DNA from: Adenanthera pavonina
Taxonomy: Eukaryota; Streptophyta; Magnoliopsida; Fabales; Fabaceae
DNA: 64,000 nucleotides
Assembly (NCBI GenBank): GCA_026686845.1
Contig: JAIVEN010000013.1
Coordinates: 3,492,001 to 3,556,000 of the forward strand
Direction of reading: 5' to 3'
Shown here: positions 11,701 through 24,551 of the stretch, in pieces
Layout: every line of letters begins with the position of its first letter
Numbering within the stretch: the stretch's first letter is position 1
The notes under the pieces: generated by a model
Told to the model about the DNA's origin: nothing
The model's database searches: none
The model's input: only the letters and a program-made list of their open reading frames with translations
Program-made: the position numbers and the translations under genes

Positions 11701-14640
11701 CTCGCTAAGCAGAGTGCGTTCGTTTCATCAAATTTGACGACGATTTCATTGGTCGTTGAGGTTTATTTTCCAAAAACGCCGTCGTAACACTTTAATTAAA
11801 TTAAAGGAGGTATATATTTCCCTTCTTTTCGGGTACTATCTTTTTATCCTTTTTTTTTTTTTCATTTCATGATAAACATGATTACATTCTCGATTTGTAC
11901 CAAAAATTTCAATTTTCGTGTAAACGTTTTTAAATAAATTGTAGATCCTAAACTCCATTTTTCCCCCACGAACTGGACGAAGGAAAAATACTGAAGTTAA
12001 AAATAAAAAAAATAGTGATAAATGAAAGTAAAGCAAAACATTGTTAATGAATTTTAAAAATTTAACTAACAAAAGATATGACCTGAGTTATTAAAAAAAT
12101 TCTTAGTGCATTGATTGTTTCTTTTTATTTCAATTCTTTAGCTATTTTTTATTATATAAATAAGAAATAACCAGTGTGAGTAGTGTATTCTTACTTAGTA
12201 TTATATATTATATTATTATAATATGTTGATGTTTGCTAACTAATCATATATTATATTGCATAGTTGTTATGATGATCAAGGTTGTTGTTAGACCTCGTTA
12301 CTGTGAATGTAAAGTCACGCCTTTTTATGAGGATAAAGCTGACAAAGGCAAATTGGATGCATTTTGTTATGTGTATTCCTAGGAATGATGCTTCATGCTT
12401 GCAGCATAAGTTGGAATATTAGCGATTTAAATGAGATTTAGGATTTTCTATAATTATTAAAGTTTATTATCATTTGTTTCCTATTTTATATAGTCAAATT
12501 TATTTCACATTATAAGGAATTACTTTATTCTCTTTATGTCCTCATTTATGCCGTGGGTATTAGAGTTTTTTAGCATCAGAATTTTTTTAACTGCATATAA
12601 ATATTATGTGTTTTGTAAAACATTAGAGGAAGAAATATATTTATGAATGATGTTGTTAAGTTTTCTCCTAAAAAGCCTTATTGAATAACTTAATTTTTTC
12701 TTAATAGAACATTGCTCTTATAAAATTTCATTCATTGGTGTGTGATCAATTCCTCATCTTTTTTAATAGCTTTTGGTTCTCATTCTTCAATGTTAGGGTT
12801 ATAGAAATGTTTGTAAAAAAAAATTAGGGTTATAGAAATTAGGGAAAAAATCCTTATTTTGTTGTTGAAAACAATCTTAAGCATTGCTTATTACTAAAAT
12901 CATGCATGAGGAAAGACTTTGGGCTGTTGAAGCTTGTGGTGAGTCATTTAATTTTTCTGTGCAACTGGAAAAACTTATATTTTATATTAGTGTTTAGAGC
13001 AACAAATCTTGATATTATTTCCAAGGATTCCTTTTTATGGCCGTATTAAAAAATTTTGGGGCCTAAGATAAAATTATTGAAAAAGATAGTTTATTGTAAC
13101 ATATCAATTATCATATCATCTTTTTTAACTTTATTGGTTGTGAAATTAGTTATCAAAGTTTTATAATGAAGTGATTCTAACATTTTGCTTTTAATAGATA
13201 AATAATCATCAAAATTAATACAAAAGTTTTTTCTTTCAATTCATAAAAACATGTGTATTAATCTCAACATAATTATTTGAAAGAGATAAATGATAAAAAT
13301 TTTTAAAAAGAATTTTGAAATGAAAAGGATTTAGTTAAAAAATGGATTAGTTGGATAAAATTATAATATCAATAAAGATATATAAATATTGAATTACATG
13401 GGAAAGAAAAATTAAATTACATATAAAAATAGTTTTCTCCTCTTTTAATTTTTATATCTTTTCTTTTTATTTCACTCTTTTGTTTTCTACATATATATAT
13501 ATATATATATTGCCTCAATTGGTTAAAGGCCCACCGCCTTACTCCTCTTGGTTGCATTCATATGAGAGAACGGGAAGAGACGAATGACCGTACCATTATT
13601 AGGTGATGTTAAAATTGAGATGTCCAAAGACAATTGGGCTCTCAAAGGGGCACTTGCGGAGGGAATATCCGAGAGCAAGGGAACCTGTGGATAAGGATTT
13701 AGGATATACTGCCACTTCTCTTCAATATGCTAATGCTCACCTTGAGGCCAGGCTAAGACTCACAAACTCATTCCTCATCCACACGTACACTGAAAAGGGC
13801 ACCCACGCACCATCCACTCCATTTCTATAACAACTTTTCGTAGCCCCTCTTTCTACATTTTGATCCCGTGGTGATGCCTCTCCATGCTTCTCTGAATTTC
13901 TTCCCAAGCTACTGTGTGAACCTTTCTTGATTGCTCCGAGGATCCCAAAATACAGATCCATTGGTTTTCTTAGGTTCCTCCAAAACATCTGTTTTTCTTG
14001 GGCTAGAAAACAATTCATTAAAATTAATGTTCAAATTCGCTTATTATGTGGCTCTAATAACATTTATTGATTTTTTTGGGGAAAATAAATATTTGTAGAA
14101 TTTCAAAGAATTTATTAAAACCGATTGATATGCAAATAAACAAACTATTAGAATATATAGTTTATTTCCTATGATGCGGCTCTGAAGATTTTATGTTATA
14201 TGATGATTAACCCACCTACGATAATGATTATTCTCATATAATTCTAAAAAATGTTTATTGTTCAGTGTCAAAAAAATATTATTATAATTATTATATTGGT
14301 ATATTTTATTTAAAATTATATTATTTTATATATTTTGAACAATTTTTAATTAAAAATCATGCAATGTTATTTATTATAATTAATTATTCAATTGTATATG
14401 TGTATCTTGTATGTTTAGTGTCAAATTTAAATTATTAAATTTGACTTATTTACTGAGTATGAATAATTCATATTTATATTTGATATTTAAATAACCGTTT
14501 TTATTAACTTTGACTGTATAACAAATAAAATCTTTTGTAAGTGTTTGCAAATTGAAAATCACATTGTTTTTATTTATAACAAATCATTTGTTTTGATTTT
14601 AATAGGAATCTATGAAGTAGGAACCTAACCTGGATCAAAG
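11701..14640. other. intergenic sequence with an island of different composition at 13.5-14.0 kb
   Basis: Mostly AT-rich with no supported gene. An (AT)n run lies at 13489-13510. From about 13511 to 14010 the base composition becomes markedly more balanced and the sequence looks code-like, with a 93-codon minus-strand ORF (14018-13737), but I recognise no protein in it. It could be an organelle-derived insert, a gene relic or a transposon piece. Confidence 0.35.
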
Positions 14641-14654
14641 GCAACGTCCTCTGT

Positions 14655-14665
14655 CTATAAATATA
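14655..14665 (+). promoter_or_regulatory. TATA box of the decayed F-box gene
   Basis: CTATAAATATA lies about 95 bases upstream of the first candidate ATG (14750), which is followed by a good donor (CACG|GTAATT). It is therefore plausibly the core promoter of the F-box/LRR locus. Confidence 0.45.
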
Positions 14666-15146
14666 TTTCTCTTTCCCTTTTGTTGGCCGCCGCAACCGTA
14701 TATGTACACCCTACTCACTTATTAAGGCTCAGAGAGGAAGACTACGTTCATGGTCGCACGGTAATTGTTACTAAACTCTTTTTTTTTTTACATTTATGTT
14801 ATTTTGTTTCTCTATAATTATAAAGAATTCATATTGATATTATTCATTATTATTATTATTATTATTTTGTATTACTGTCTTCAATTTGTTTCTTTTTTCG
14901 TTTACATCTTGTGAGAGACATCACTACATTAGTGCATACTAATTGATACAATAAGTTCAATGGAAAAGCTTAAGATAAATTTTCCTTAGAAGAAGTATTG
15001 TGAACTAAATTGTGCATTTTTCTCATCAAGCATCTGAAAATCTATATCGCCGTGCATGTTACTTCATTAGTTGATATCCATTTTCTTTAGTTTGCATATT
15101 TTTATCACTTTACAAAATATATAGTAGAAATATATCTTCTAAATTA

Positions 15147-15453
15147 CTTTCTCTATTTCTAAATAATAATTATTATTTTAGAGTTATGCACTTAAATTAA
15201 GAAAACTAAAAAGTAACCTAAGAAATAATAAAATGTAATAGTACTTTACTAAAATAATCTTATTTATTATGTTTTATCATTTTTTATTCACTATATTTTA
15301 ATAGTAATAAATAGCCTAAGTAGTTATGTTGGCCAAAAAAAATTAATAAAGGATAAAATGATTAAAATGGTAATTAAAGTTTCATTAAAATTTTAAAGTA
15401 ACAATTATTTAGAAATAAAGTCACAAGTGTTAGTTGTTTAAAAACATAGGGAG
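15147..15453. mobile_element. Stowaway-like MITE, 307 bp, in the large intron of the F-box pseudogene
   Basis: TA dinucleotides flank termini CTTTCTCTATTTC... and ...ATAGGGAG, and the subterminal stretch TATTTCTAAATAAT recurs inverted near the right end. No coding capacity. The termini are diverged, so the family name is tentative. Confidence 0.5.
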
Positions 15454-16272
15454 TAGGTTGTTCGGCATTTAGGAAAACAAACTTTAAATGGTAGGGTTTA
15501 TTTTATCTCTTCATATTCATTTTTTTTTAAAATTATACCATACACAACAACCTTTCCAGTTTCCAATTATTTGTTTTTCATTTTTTTAGTTAATATATAC
15601 TTTTATAACAATTTAAATTCTCAACATTCGTAAAAATCAGAGATCTATATATATACTACAATACTACATTGAATGAGAATTTAACAAAAAAAAAAAGTAG
15701 AGAGAGATAACAGTTGTAAATGAAATAAGTTTCGTGCACAATTATATTTTTATTTCTCTCTAAATACATAAATATATGAATATAAAGAATTTAATTTTTT
15801 TATGTTGAATTTATCTCCCTATCATGGAAATAGATAATGAATTAAATTGAGAATCATAAATTTAGATTCAAGATGATTGAAAATTAATTATTTTTAGATA
15901 ATTAATATCATCTTATATTTGAATGAGATTTCAGTTGTAAAATATATAGAAAATGATTCCTATCTTATATTTATATTTATAGATATAATATTAGTTTCAT
16001 TATGAAGTATTCTCTCATTTTGAGAGACCTTTATGAGAGTTGGGTTTAAACCAAATGAATCTCAAATATTGGCGTGGGAGCTGAGCACTGAATGCGTGAC
16101 CTATTATGAAAATAGGTGAAAGTCACTTGTGTATATTTGCACGATTAATTTTAGGCGATCAAATATGTAATTTTTCAGTAAATTAATTTGATTATTGCCA
16201 ATTTATATAATGAATATTTTTATGCATTTATGAATCAGAATTCTGAAGTCACTGAGTTTCATCATCCATTCC

Positions 16273-16301
16273 CTGCTCTCTCTCTCTCTCTCTCTCTCTC
16301 T
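16273..16301. repeat. (CT)n microsatellite
   Basis: About twelve CT units lie just upstream of the F-box exon acceptor. It may act as an extended pyrimidine tract, but that is inference. Confidence 0.9.
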
Positions 16302-18384
16302 AATAACTATCCCCTGCACTATATATATTATTACAGGGAGTAGCAGAAGCGAGAGATTCTCTGAGCGATTTACCAGATGCCATTCTTCACCACATCTTCT
16401 TTTTCCTCATAGTTAACGACATAGCTAGACTTAGAGTCTTGTCTACAAGGTTCCAAACCTTATGCATAGCCAGCCCCTCCTTCTGCTTCTCTCAACCTCA
16501 TCGTTCTTCCAAGTGCTCATGCTCATCTGTCTTCAATTTCATGAACACTGTTCCGCGACATCGTTCTCATGCTTTGAAAATTAATCCTCTCTTCTTTCTG
16601 CAAGAAACGCGAACACCGTAAGCTCCACATGCAATGGATCAATAAATTATTTCAAGCTTTTCATGTCCACGAACTCTCTCTTGATTACAAACTACCTTTG
16701 ATCTTCACAAATCTCCCCAAATTTCAGTCCTTGAAAGTTCTGAAACTAAAGGTGAGTCAAGTCAACTCAGTGAGGCTTCCCGAGATGAAACTTGCTTCTC
16801 TTGAGACTCTTCATATGGAATCTATTGAAACTGATGATCTAGCTAAGTAGCTTATAGTTATAGACTAATCTCTTCGAGATGTAAAGATCACTAAAATAGA
16901 TTTTATCTTTCCCAATAAAATCTTTTCCATACATACGATTATGAATTGAATTCGGGATAGTATATTTAAGAGGTTCAATCATCTATCAACTCTGTTAGAA
17001 CCTTATTGGTTGACAAGGATCTTTTAACAAAATCAAGACCTTACACTTGGAAGCTCATGTTTGGTGGATTTAACCATTCATTGTTGTTGCAACTTCAAAC
17101 CTGTGAGGATTATCACTGAGAACCTACGAACCTTGAGTTACGTCACCTGTGGATTTTATTGCAATCATGAGGTGGATGGGAATGAACTTGTGGTTGAGAT
17201 CTCTGCACCTAATCTACAAAGCTTCAGATGGAATGGTCCTCCTAAAAGGCTTCATTGTGATGAAGGGAGGTTCAAAAATTTGCATCTTGCCGTTTTCACT
17301 CAACTGCTGCTCTGCTTTTCAACAAATCTGAATTTGTTCATACAATCAATTGAAGCTATACGTTGGGCGAGAATACTACATACAGATATGAACGCGATCA
17401 CGGTTAGTTCATGAGTTTGAGCTCCATTTAATAGTTTACACTCTGCAATTTAAAGTCTCGTCCATTATGAAAGTGAATTTATAACAAGATATATAAAAAA
17501 GAAAAAATAATAATACTATGAAGATGGAATGCAAGTCTCATGTATAATTTTTCTTTTATCATACACTTTTTCCATATAGGAATATATATTTTAGTCATAT
17601 GAGTATCATGGTAACAAACTGTGGAATATTAGTGGAGTTTGATCATTTTATGTATGAAAAATTAAACCAACTGGTTTTTCTTTTTGGGCTTTGCTAGAAT
17701 TATATCTGGAAAAGACACCCATTTCATTTGAAAACCTTCGCCAACTCGAAATAAAGGTTCAATCTAGTTCTACAAATTCTGGTTCTGTCGTAATTACTTT
17801 CTTCGAAAGACTTCCAAATTTGGAAACTCTCACCCTTTTGAATTCTCCTACCTCACCCATGGTACGTATATATATATTTGTTCTATACTTCTTTTCTTCA
17901 ACAACTTTTACGTATGTATTATTACAAAAAATATATATATTTGATTTTTAAGTTAATTGTTGATTAGCATCGACACTTTAATTTTTAAAACTATTTAATA
18001 TTTAATTTAATTTTGTCTTCTCAGCTGAAATTTAATTTTAAGCTTAAAAGTATATTAATTTCAATTTATTTATTCAAACTTCTATGTTTTGGCCTTAAAG
18101 TTAGCAAATACACACACACACAACATTTTTTGTTATAACTTTTTTATGTGAATTTCCATCGTAATATTTCAGGTATCCATTGAAGCAGATATATTTAAGT
18201 ATGCATTAAAAGAATGCAGGAAAACTAAATTGAAGAAAATAAAGGGATAGAAGAAAGTGAAGTTTATAATAGGAGACTTGGACTACCATATGCTTATTCT
18301 AATATGGACGTTGATGAGGTGGTGCATATGCTTGGAAGAGATGACCCTCAATTAATTACTGATCAAGTGATCATAAGTATATAA

Positions 18385-19699
18385 TGTTAGAGATAGTTTG
18401 AAAGACTTGAGGTCCACATTAGATGGGAATAATATTTATGAAGTGCATATAAGAGAGAGAAGGCAAAACATGTTAAAATAATTATGAAAAAATAAATGGT
18501 AAATAGATTTTAATATTATTTATTTAATATTTAAAGCACTTAGCACTTGACACGTGGCGTGTCGTGATTGCTGGATTGATCTAACGATGGAGATCTGATC
18601 TGATATAAATTTGAGACTAATATATTTAATTAATTATTTTTCAAAAACAAAATTTTAAATGATAACATTCTGAAACGACTTTATGAAACATGTTATTTGA
18701 TATTCTGAACATTTCAATTATAACATTCAGAAATAAACTTGTTCATCAACAACATTTCACTTTTTTGTTTTTCACTACTATAAAAGGATCAGACCAGAGA
18801 CTGAAAGAATTACTTACATTCTCTTCTCTTACTTACAATTTCTTTGTTTCATTCTGTGTTTCAAGGTATCTGAAGTTGCTGTCAAATATCTTTGGTGTTT
18901 AAAATAATTCATAGGGTGATTTGTCGAATCTAGAGGTGGTAAACGGGCCGACCCACCATAAGCCCTCCTTTTGGGTGGGGCGGGGCTGGCTGAGGCCCCC
19001 GTAAGCTGGAAATCCCCAGCCCGCCCCGCCATACACTGACTGGCAGGCCAAACGGGCCAGCCCATTTTTTTTTTATATTTTTTATATTTTTTTGTTAAAT
19101 CATAAAATTTCTCCTTTTTTTTTGCTCTTTTTTGTTTGGTTAGCCATTTTTTTCCCCTACTTAGTTAAATTATTAATTTTTTATTCACTATCATAAATAA
19201 AATAACTATATTCATGAAATCTTTTATCGGTTTAATGCATAAAGTCTTAAAGCATAATATATTAATACATTAATATGGTAATACCACAAGTAACATTTAG
19301 TTTAACAAAATAAAATACAACTAAAATTAAAATATAAGAAAGATTGAGAAAGAAAATGATGCTTAACCCCTTTTTTTTTAGTTTTTATTTTTTTTAGATA
19401 TAATTATATAGAGTAAAAAAATATAAAAATATTTTAAAAAAAAAAGCGGGCCAGCCTGCGGGCCAGGCGAGCTGGCAGGGTGGGCTAAGTTTTTGACCCC
19501 TATTATAAAGTATCTCAATTTTTTCAGCCTGCCCCGCCATTTTTGGCGAGCTAAGCGGGCCGGCCTGCGGGCTCCGGCCCACTTTATCGGCTCTAGTCGG
19601 ATCCTTGCAATAAACCTAGTGGAGGTGAATAACACCTTAAGGACAATGTGTTATCATATATTTCTAGGCACCGGTTGTTTTCATATACTATTTCTAACA
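18385..19699 (+). repeat. 5' LTR of the Copia element, carrying a nested MITE
   Basis: Without the 665-bp insertion and its 8-bp duplication the LTR is about 642 bp, matching the 630-bp 3' LTR. A TATAAAAGG box at about 18779-18787 is shared with the other LTR (about 22430) and marks the likely start of transcription. Confidence 0.9.
18931..19595. mobile_element. hAT-type MITE (665 bp) nested in the Copia 5' LTR
   Basis: The element begins TAGAGGTGGTAAAC and ends with the inverted counterpart (...TTATCGGCTCTA). It is flanked by an 8-bp duplication with one mismatch (GTCGAATC/GTCGGATC). The 3' LTR of the same retrotransposon provides the empty site with a single related 8-mer (GTCAGATC near 22577). 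Both ends are GC-rich and rich in GGGCC/CCGCC, whereas the middle is AT-rich. No transposase is encoded. The 8-bp duplication and the TAGAGGTGG-type end fit hAT. Confidence 0.85.
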
Positions 19700-19731
19700 A
19701 TCTTAAGGTGCTATTATTATTTTGATTGATA

Positions 19732-20340
19732 ATGGAGATCACCCAAGAATTAGCATTCAAGGTCATTAACCAGGACTTCATCAAATTGGATCGTTTTGAT
19801 GGAACGAATTTCAATAGGTGGAAGGACAACATGATATTTTTGCTGACTGCCATAAAGATTTTATATCTGCTTGATTCTACTCTAGAGCCTCTTGTTGAAC
19901 CGAGTGATGATAAAAGTGAAAAAGTCAAGGCTAGATGCAAGAAGATGGCAGATGATGAAGTGCTATGTCGTGGCCATATTCTGAACACACTGTCAAACTG
20001 ATTGTATGATCTCTACTCATCCTTCTCATCACCAAAAGAGATCTAGGATGCATTGAAGGCCAAATACAACACAGAAAAGCAATGAACAAATAAGTTTCTG
20101 ATTATGCAGTATTTTGATTACAAATTGCAAGATACCGTTAACATTTTAGATCAAGTTCATGATTTATAGATTATAGTTTCTAAATAGAAAGATATTAAGG
20201 TGAATATTCCAGAGTCAGTGCTAGTAAGTGACATTATTGCAAAATTACCTCATACCTGGCATGAATTTAGGAAAAAGTTGCTGCACACTACAGAAAGTTT
20301 TACTTTGGCTCAGATTCTGAAACATTTAAGGATTGAACAA
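19732..20340 (+). pseudogene. Copia gag remnant
   Basis: The ATG at 19732 opens a gag-like frame with the F-DGTNFNRWK signature of plant Copia gag. It is interrupted by several stops between 19999 and 20199, then resumes (PHTWHEFRKKLLH). The zinc knuckle and everything up to mid-reverse transcriptase have been deleted. Not functional. Confidence 0.85.
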
Positions 20341-21522
20341 GAAACTCGTGTCTTACAAAAAAAGCATTTAGAATTTGTACTTCCTGGAAATGAAAAGAAA
20401 GTTTACAAATTAACTAGATCTTTGTGTGGTTTACAACAGACTCCTAAGCAGTGGCATGAAAAGTTTGATTATGTTGTTTTGTCTCATGGTTTTAAACATA
20501 ATAATGCAGATAACTTTGTTTATCTAAAGTTCACTAGTGAGTATGGAGTTATTATTTATTTATATGTAGATAACATGCTTATTTTTGAAGCTAGTATGGT
20601 TGCAATAAATAAAACTAACAAGTTTTTATCCTCACAATTTAGGATGAAAGATCTTGGAGAAGTAGATACAATTTTAGGGATCAAAGTTAAGAGGTATAGT
20701 GGAGATTTTTCTCTAGATCAGTCTCACTATGTTAGTAAAATTTTGAACAAGTTTCAGCATTTAAATATAAAAGAGACAAATACCCCCTTTGATTCATCAC
20801 ATCATTTTACAGAAAATGATAATATATCAATGGCTCAACTAGAATATGCTAGTGCTATTGGGAGTTTGATGTATGCAATGCATTGTACTAGACCTTATAT
20901 AGTTTTTGTAGTATGTAAACTTTTGAGATATACTAGTAATCCAGGAACAGAACACTGGAAAGGAATTACAAGAGTCCTAGGATATTTAAAGAAAACAATT
21001 AATCTTGGACTACTTTACAATAAATTTTCAGTAGTTTTGGAAGGTTACACGGATGCTAGTTAGATAACTAGTGCAGATGATAGTAAGTCAACTTCAGGGT
21101 GAATATTTACCCTGGCAGGAGGAGCAATCTCCTGGGCATCAAAGAAACAAACTTGTATAAGTCATTCTACGATGGAATCAGAATTTATTACCTTAACATC
21201 TGCATGTAAAGAGGGAGAGTGGTTGAGGAATTTATTATTGGAAATAAAGTTATGGCTACAGCCGATGCCAATTATCTCTTTACATTGTGATAGTGTGGCT
21301 ACAATGTCTAGGGCATTTAACAAAATTTACAATGGTAAATCTAGACATATAAGCCTAAGGTATGAATATGTGAGGCAATTAATTTCTGATGGAGTAATTA
21401 TAATTCAATATGTAAAAACAAGTGAAAATTTGGCTGATCCTTTTACAAAAGAACTCAACAAAGAATTGGTTAACAAAACATCAAGAGGAATGGAATTGAA
21501 CCCTGTAAACATCAGTCACTAG
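20341..21522 (+). pseudogene. Copia reverse transcriptase/RNase H remnant
   Basis: The frame enters RT at the LTRSLCGLQQTPKQWH region and continues through the polymerase catalytic motif, RNase H and the ADPFTKEL C-terminus. The catalytic YVDD motif reads YVDN at about 20563-20574, and in-frame stops occur at 21061 and near 21100. The junction with gag is an internal deletion, so no complete polyprotein can be made. Confidence 0.9.
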
Positions 21523-22048
21523 TAATGGAAACCCAACCTTTAACTAGACCAAATTTAGTTTAAAGGTTCAATGGGAAATAACAAGTTATTGATAAGTGAC
21601 TAGGCACTAGAGTAGACATATAACCATTATGTAACTAGTGCATATAAAAAGAACTTAAGTGTTTAGGGGGAGTTAAACCCTTAATGGATTCAAGGAAGCC
21701 GGACCAATTAAGGTTCAATGGAAATCCACCTATATGAACATAAGAAGTGGTGCCGCTTCTTACAAAAATTCAGGGGTAATTCTTGAAATGTTCATGAAAA
21801 GTCTAGGATGAGCACATGGCCATAAAAGTACGGGAAGTCTATGCAGAATGCAATTGATATAAGAATATATGTATGGTATTTCCAGTACTAACATTAAAGT
21901 TGTAGTTCAATGCAGTCAAACAACTATCAACTTGTTAATACTTTAAAGTACTTACACTATTAACATGTTCAAGTCAAGAGACACCTGCTATTATGCATCT
22001 TTTTATGAGTTATAGAGAACATTCAATTTTTCAAACTAAATGGGGGAT

Positions 22049-22678
22049 TGTTAGAGATAGTTTGAAAAACTCGAGTCCCACATTGGATGTGAATAAGGTT
22101 TATGATGTGTATATAAGAGAGAGAAGACAAATCATATTAAAATAATTATGAAAAGATAAATGCTAAGTAGATTTCAATATTATTTATTTAATATTTAAAG
22201 CACTTAGCACTTGACGCGTTGTGATCGTTGGATTGATCTAACAGTGGAGATCTGATCTGGTATAAATTTGAGATTAATATATTTAATTAATTATTTTTTA
22301 GAAACGGAATTTTAAATGACAACGTTCTGAAACAACTTTATGAAACATGTTATTTGATATTCTGAACGTTTCAAAGTTCAGAAATGAACTGGTTTATCAA
22401 CAACGTTTCACTTTTCTGTTTTCCACTAGTATAAAAGGATCAGACCAGAGACTAAAAGAATCACTTACATTCTCTCCTCTTACTTACAATCTCTCTGTTT
22501 CGTTCTATATTTCAAGGTATCTAAAGTTGATGTCAAATATCTTTGGTGCTTAGAATAACTCATAGGGGTGATTTGTCAGATCCCTATAGCAAACCTAGTA
22601 GGAACGAATAACACTTTAATAACAATGTGTTATCATATATTTCTAGGTATCGGTTGTTTTCATATACTATTTTCAACA
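22049..22678 (+). repeat. 3' LTR of the Copia element
   Basis: Starts TGTTAG directly after the polypurine tract and ends CA before the TATGA duplication. It lacks the hAT MITE found in the 5' copy. Confidence 0.9.
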
Positions 22679-22727
22679 TATGATGCTAGCAAAGCATGTT
22701 ATGAAGGCAGCTTCTCCTGACTTTTAA

Positions 22728-24551
22728 TTTATTTACATCCTCAATCTTTTACTTTCTAAAAAATATAGAGGGATATATATCATCAATTTTTTTTTCTTTC
22801 TCATTAGTATATTAGCTATACTTCTGCAGCGTTTATTGGATCAAGAAGATCTAGACCTTGAATTTTGGTAATGGGCATGAATAAATTATCTTTTTTTTTT
22901 TTTGGTGAGTGTTAGCTAACAAGATTATCTTAAAAGCGCATATATGTAACTAAATATTGTATGGGATATCATCTCGCATGTTGACCCTCTTTTTGATTCG
23001 AGAGATTTGGAATGGAGCAGAGGAAAGAAAAAAATTTTCATCCTATTTTTTTTTAAACCAAACAAAAAAAAGAGAGTATTTTTCCTATTATTCCTTCCTC
23101 TCTCTCTCTCTTATTTAAAGACGAGAATAAAAGTATTTCCATTCCTTGTTTAATTAAAAAAAAAAATGAGATTGAAATTTTTTTCTTCACTCCCCTCTTC
23201 ACCAAATCCCTCTAACCACCGGAAGCTAAAGGAAAGTAATCCATAAATCCCTTTCCTCTACTCTAGATGTTATATATAAGTAGCCTATTATTCAAAGAGC
23301 TTTGGGTTGACGGATTTTTGTTACGCATGCGGGATCATTGGTCATGAGAGAAGTTCATCAAGTGGCTTCTTTCTGCGGTGAAAGGCTGGGATGAAGCCGT
23401 TTTGTGTTTTGTGTAATACATCTTTGCCTCCTGGGATTCAATTAGGGTGAGAGTGGGAGAAAATAAATAAATAAATCATTGAATAAAAATAAGAGAGGGT
23501 TTTGAAGGAGAAAGGGACCGCATTTTTGCCCTTTTTTGGGGTCAAAGTTATTTTCCAATTGATAATAAAAAAATAATATTTTTCAAGTATAGAAATTATT
23601 GAAATTGATTTTACTCCCCCAACAAAACCATTTCGAACCGAAGACGACAATTTTATCATTTCAACTCAAATAGATTATTTGCTCCTTTAAAATAAATTTA
23701 ATTTTTGAAGTCTTACTTTATAAATATCAATTAATCCATACTGATTCTTTGATATAATTCTCCCTTAAACATTTATATATTGAGTTAAATTAATTAAAAT
23801 CAAGTTAATATTATTATTAATATATTCTGAATTTTATAAGAATAATAAATGAATTTTCAATTTCTTTTTTGAATTTCATTTTTTTGTTATTCTTTATTTC
23901 ATTTATGATTTATACTATTAATAAATATGATCATAATTATTTTAAAAATTAGAATTCTTTTCAAGTATTAAAATTATTGATTGTATTTTTTTTAAAAGCT
24001 TTTCAAAACTATAACTCATTTCACAAATTACAAATCCAAAATATTAATATAACACCTACAAGACTAAATTATAACTACAAAATAAAATTAATAATAATTT
24101 TCAAAAAATACCAATGGCAACTCTAATCAAAGGGGTATTGATCTTTGATATCTTTTACCTATTATTACTACCTTATATCAATTCTCAAGTATCATTTTCT
24201 TTTATAGTTCTAAACCCCTATAGTGTTAAATTTATCATGCAGCATAATCCATCATAAAGGTTGTTGGAATCATTCTCAAACCAAATTAGAGAATTAATTA
24301 AGCTTTTCATCTAATGGATATCATCTTATAACTTTCCACAATATCACTTCAATATTTTAGCTTAAATAGTTATTGACACCATATTCAAGCTTCTAAGACT
24401 AATCAATACAAAAGGTTAATCCTTATTATTTTTCATTCTCCTCATAGTTCAATAAAAATAATTAGGAAAATTTCATTCCTTAAAAAAAAAAAAAAACTAA
24501 TGTTGCATGAGGAAGATTGAAATTTGATAACATATATTGTTACACTAAAGT
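22728..24551. other. AT-rich intergenic stretch
   Basis: Low-complexity AT-rich sequence with poly-A/T runs. The 73-codon minus-strand ORF at 23659-23438 has no recognisable features. I see no gene or clear transposon terminus. The last few hundred bases before 24552 probably include the 3' UTR of the methyltransferase gene. Confidence 0.4.

Larger units (their letters stand above)
18385..22678 (+). mobile_element. old, internally deleted Copia LTR retrotransposon
   Basis: Direct LTRs (18385-19699 and 22049-22678) both begin TGTTAGAGATAG and end in CA, flanked by a 5-bp duplication with one mismatch (TATAA/TATGA). A G-rich polypurine tract ends at 22048. The LTRs differ at many positions, so the insertion is not recent. 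Inside are a Copia gag remnant and an RT/RNase H remnant; protease, integrase and the N-terminal RT are missing. No convincing tRNA primer site follows the 5' LTR. It lies in the same orientation as the F-box pseudogene it interrupts. Confidence 0.9.
14750..22727 (+). pseudogene. F-box/LRR (FBD-like) pseudogene, split by a Copia element
   Basis: Intact members are substrate receptors of SCF ubiquitin ligases. The F-box is clear from about 16345 (DSLSDLPDAILHHIF, then LSTRFQTLC). LRR-like segments follow at 16629-16850, 17061-17300 and 17691-17865, in different frames. Damage: the best short first exon (14750-14760) does not splice in frame to the F-box exon; the frame changes between 16600 and 16629; stops occur just after 16850 and in the 16.86-17.05 kb stretch; and an indel lies near 18247. 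The final coding exon (about 18180-18384) is cut by an LTR retrotransposon and resumes at 22679, ending at TAA 22725-22727. Only the class is recognisable, not the ortholog. Confidence 0.8.

Noticed and set aside
13737..14018. 93-codon minus-strand ORF as a gene
   Set aside because: No recognisable family and no upstream promoter or splice partner; reported only as a compositional island.
19378..19988. Minus-strand ORFs of 62-131 codons
   Set aside because: They run across the hAT MITE end, LTR and antisense gag, so they are composition-driven chance frames.
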